DNA of 5,861 bases from an uncultured Paenibacillaceae bacterium (lineage in GTDB: Bacteria; Bacillota; Bacilli; Paenibacillales; CALAME01), in assembly GCA_937983035.1 (NCBI GenBank), contig CALKAN010000452.1, positions 1 to 5,861 of the forward strand, in the 5' to 3' direction. How positions within the stretch are numbered: the first letter of the stretch is position 1; each line of letters starts with the position of its first letter. The position numbers and the translations under genes were made by a program. Under the pieces are notes generated by a model. It was not told where the DNA came from. It did no database searches and saw only the letters and a list, made by a program, of their open reading frames with translations. Positions 5,707 through 5,861 of the stretch are shown in pieces.

Positions 5707-5861
5707 CAAAGCATTACAAGGAGAGACGAGCCCGCCAGGTAGTTTGTAACTAAAGCATGTGGATGGCCTCGCCTCGTCTAAAAACAGGCTGGTAGAAAGT
5801 TAAGTTGAGGCCAGGAAGCAACGTTCTGAATTTTGCTTCTAGTGATCGAACGGATGTTTTG
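5707..5861. other. Non-coding right flank of the transposase gene
   Basis: No gene, tRNA or clear terminator is visible here. Two modest inverted repeats occur. AGACGAG (5724-5730) pairs with CTCGTCT (5773-5779), supported by inner GCCA (5734-5737) with TGGC (5764-5767). GAAGCAA (5815-5821) pairs with TTGCTTC (5833-5839) around an 11-base loop. Neither is followed by a T run on either strand. Most or all of this is probably the right part of the insertion sequence, but the boundary to host DNA could not be placed. Confidence 0.5.

Larger units (their letters stand above)
4250..5861 (+). mobile_element. ISLre2-family insertion sequence (ends not resolved)
   Basis: The element is recognised by its single transposase gene (4363-5706) and the non-coding DNA on both sides that shares nothing with the sporulation operon. 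The given limits are approximate. The left end must lie after the spoIIIA terminator, somewhere in the AT-rich stretch 4214-4295, and the right end lies after 5706, possibly beyond the window. I found no convincing terminal inverted repeats. The best partial match is AGTAAAATTTAAAAA from 4250 against the complement of the stretch ending at 5837 (AGCAAAATTCAGAAC), and no matching 9-base target duplication flanks it. ISLre2 elements are usually 1.5-2 kb with one ORF (family knowledge), which fits the length here. In B. subtilis the genes after spoIIIAH are yqhY and accB; here the element follows spoIIIAH directly. Confidence 0.75.

Noticed and set aside
4318..5718. 8-base inverted repeat TGTAATGC (4318-4325) and GCATTACA (5711-5718) on both sides of the transposase
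   Set aside because: It is too short, the left copy is inside the SD hairpin loop, and the surrounding bases do not match.
4308..5818. Direct repeats TGGTAGA and CCAGGAAG occurring in the same order before and after the transposase
   Set aside because: The matches are 7 and 8 bases, the spacing between them differs at the two sites, and no longer similarity joins them.
4250..5837. AGTAAAATTTAAAAA and the inverse of the stretch ending at 5837 as IS terminal inverted repeats
   Set aside because: The match is partial and largely A/T, and the flanking bases (TTTGTGGGC and TCTAGTGAT) do not form a target duplication.

Overview
The window carries most of the spoIIIA sporulation operon of an endospore-forming Firmicute, followed on the same strand by an ISLre2-family insertion sequence. 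The genus cannot be fixed from the sequence. Gene order, strong G-rich Shine-Dalgarno (SD) sites and protein lengths close to Bacillus subtilis point to the class Bacilli. No system is present that I would call wholly unknown, but the IS leader region and the spoIIIAD-spoIIIAE junction show structure that ordinary annotation would miss.

Layout: bases 1-205 are the 3' end of spoIIIAB. Then come spoIIIAC (239-439), spoIIIAD (459-848), spoIIIAE (best start 945, ends 2141), spoIIIAF (2158-2883), spoIIIAG (2888-3529) and spoIIIAH (3548-4153). All are on the + strand with gaps of 4 to 33 bases, except the 96-base spoIIIAD-spoIIIAE gap, which contains a degenerate copy of the 3' end of spoIIIAD. A strong intrinsic terminator (4167-4213) closes the operon. 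spoIIIAA and the operon's main promoter lie upstream of the window.

How the genes work together: in B. subtilis these proteins are made in the mother cell under sigma-E. They assemble in the outer forespore membrane as part of the SpoIIIA-SpoIIQ channel ('feeding tube'), which supports forespore size and late sigma-G activity after engulfment. SpoIIIAA is the predicted ATPase. SpoIIIAB, AC, AD and AE are the polytopic or secretion-platform-like membrane parts. SpoIIIAF, AG and AH carry ring-building-type domains in the intermembrane space, and SpoIIIAH binds forespore SpoIIQ.

From about 4214 to the end, the sequence is an AT-rich leader, a complete DDE transposase gene (4363-5706) and 155 bases of non-coding flank. 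The transposase SD is buried in an 18-bp hairpin. A 14-codon reading frame starts in the hairpin loop and ends in an ATGA overlap with the transposase start. This looks like translational control that keeps transposase low when transcripts enter from outside. I could not define the IS ends or a target-site duplication, so the right end may lie beyond the window.
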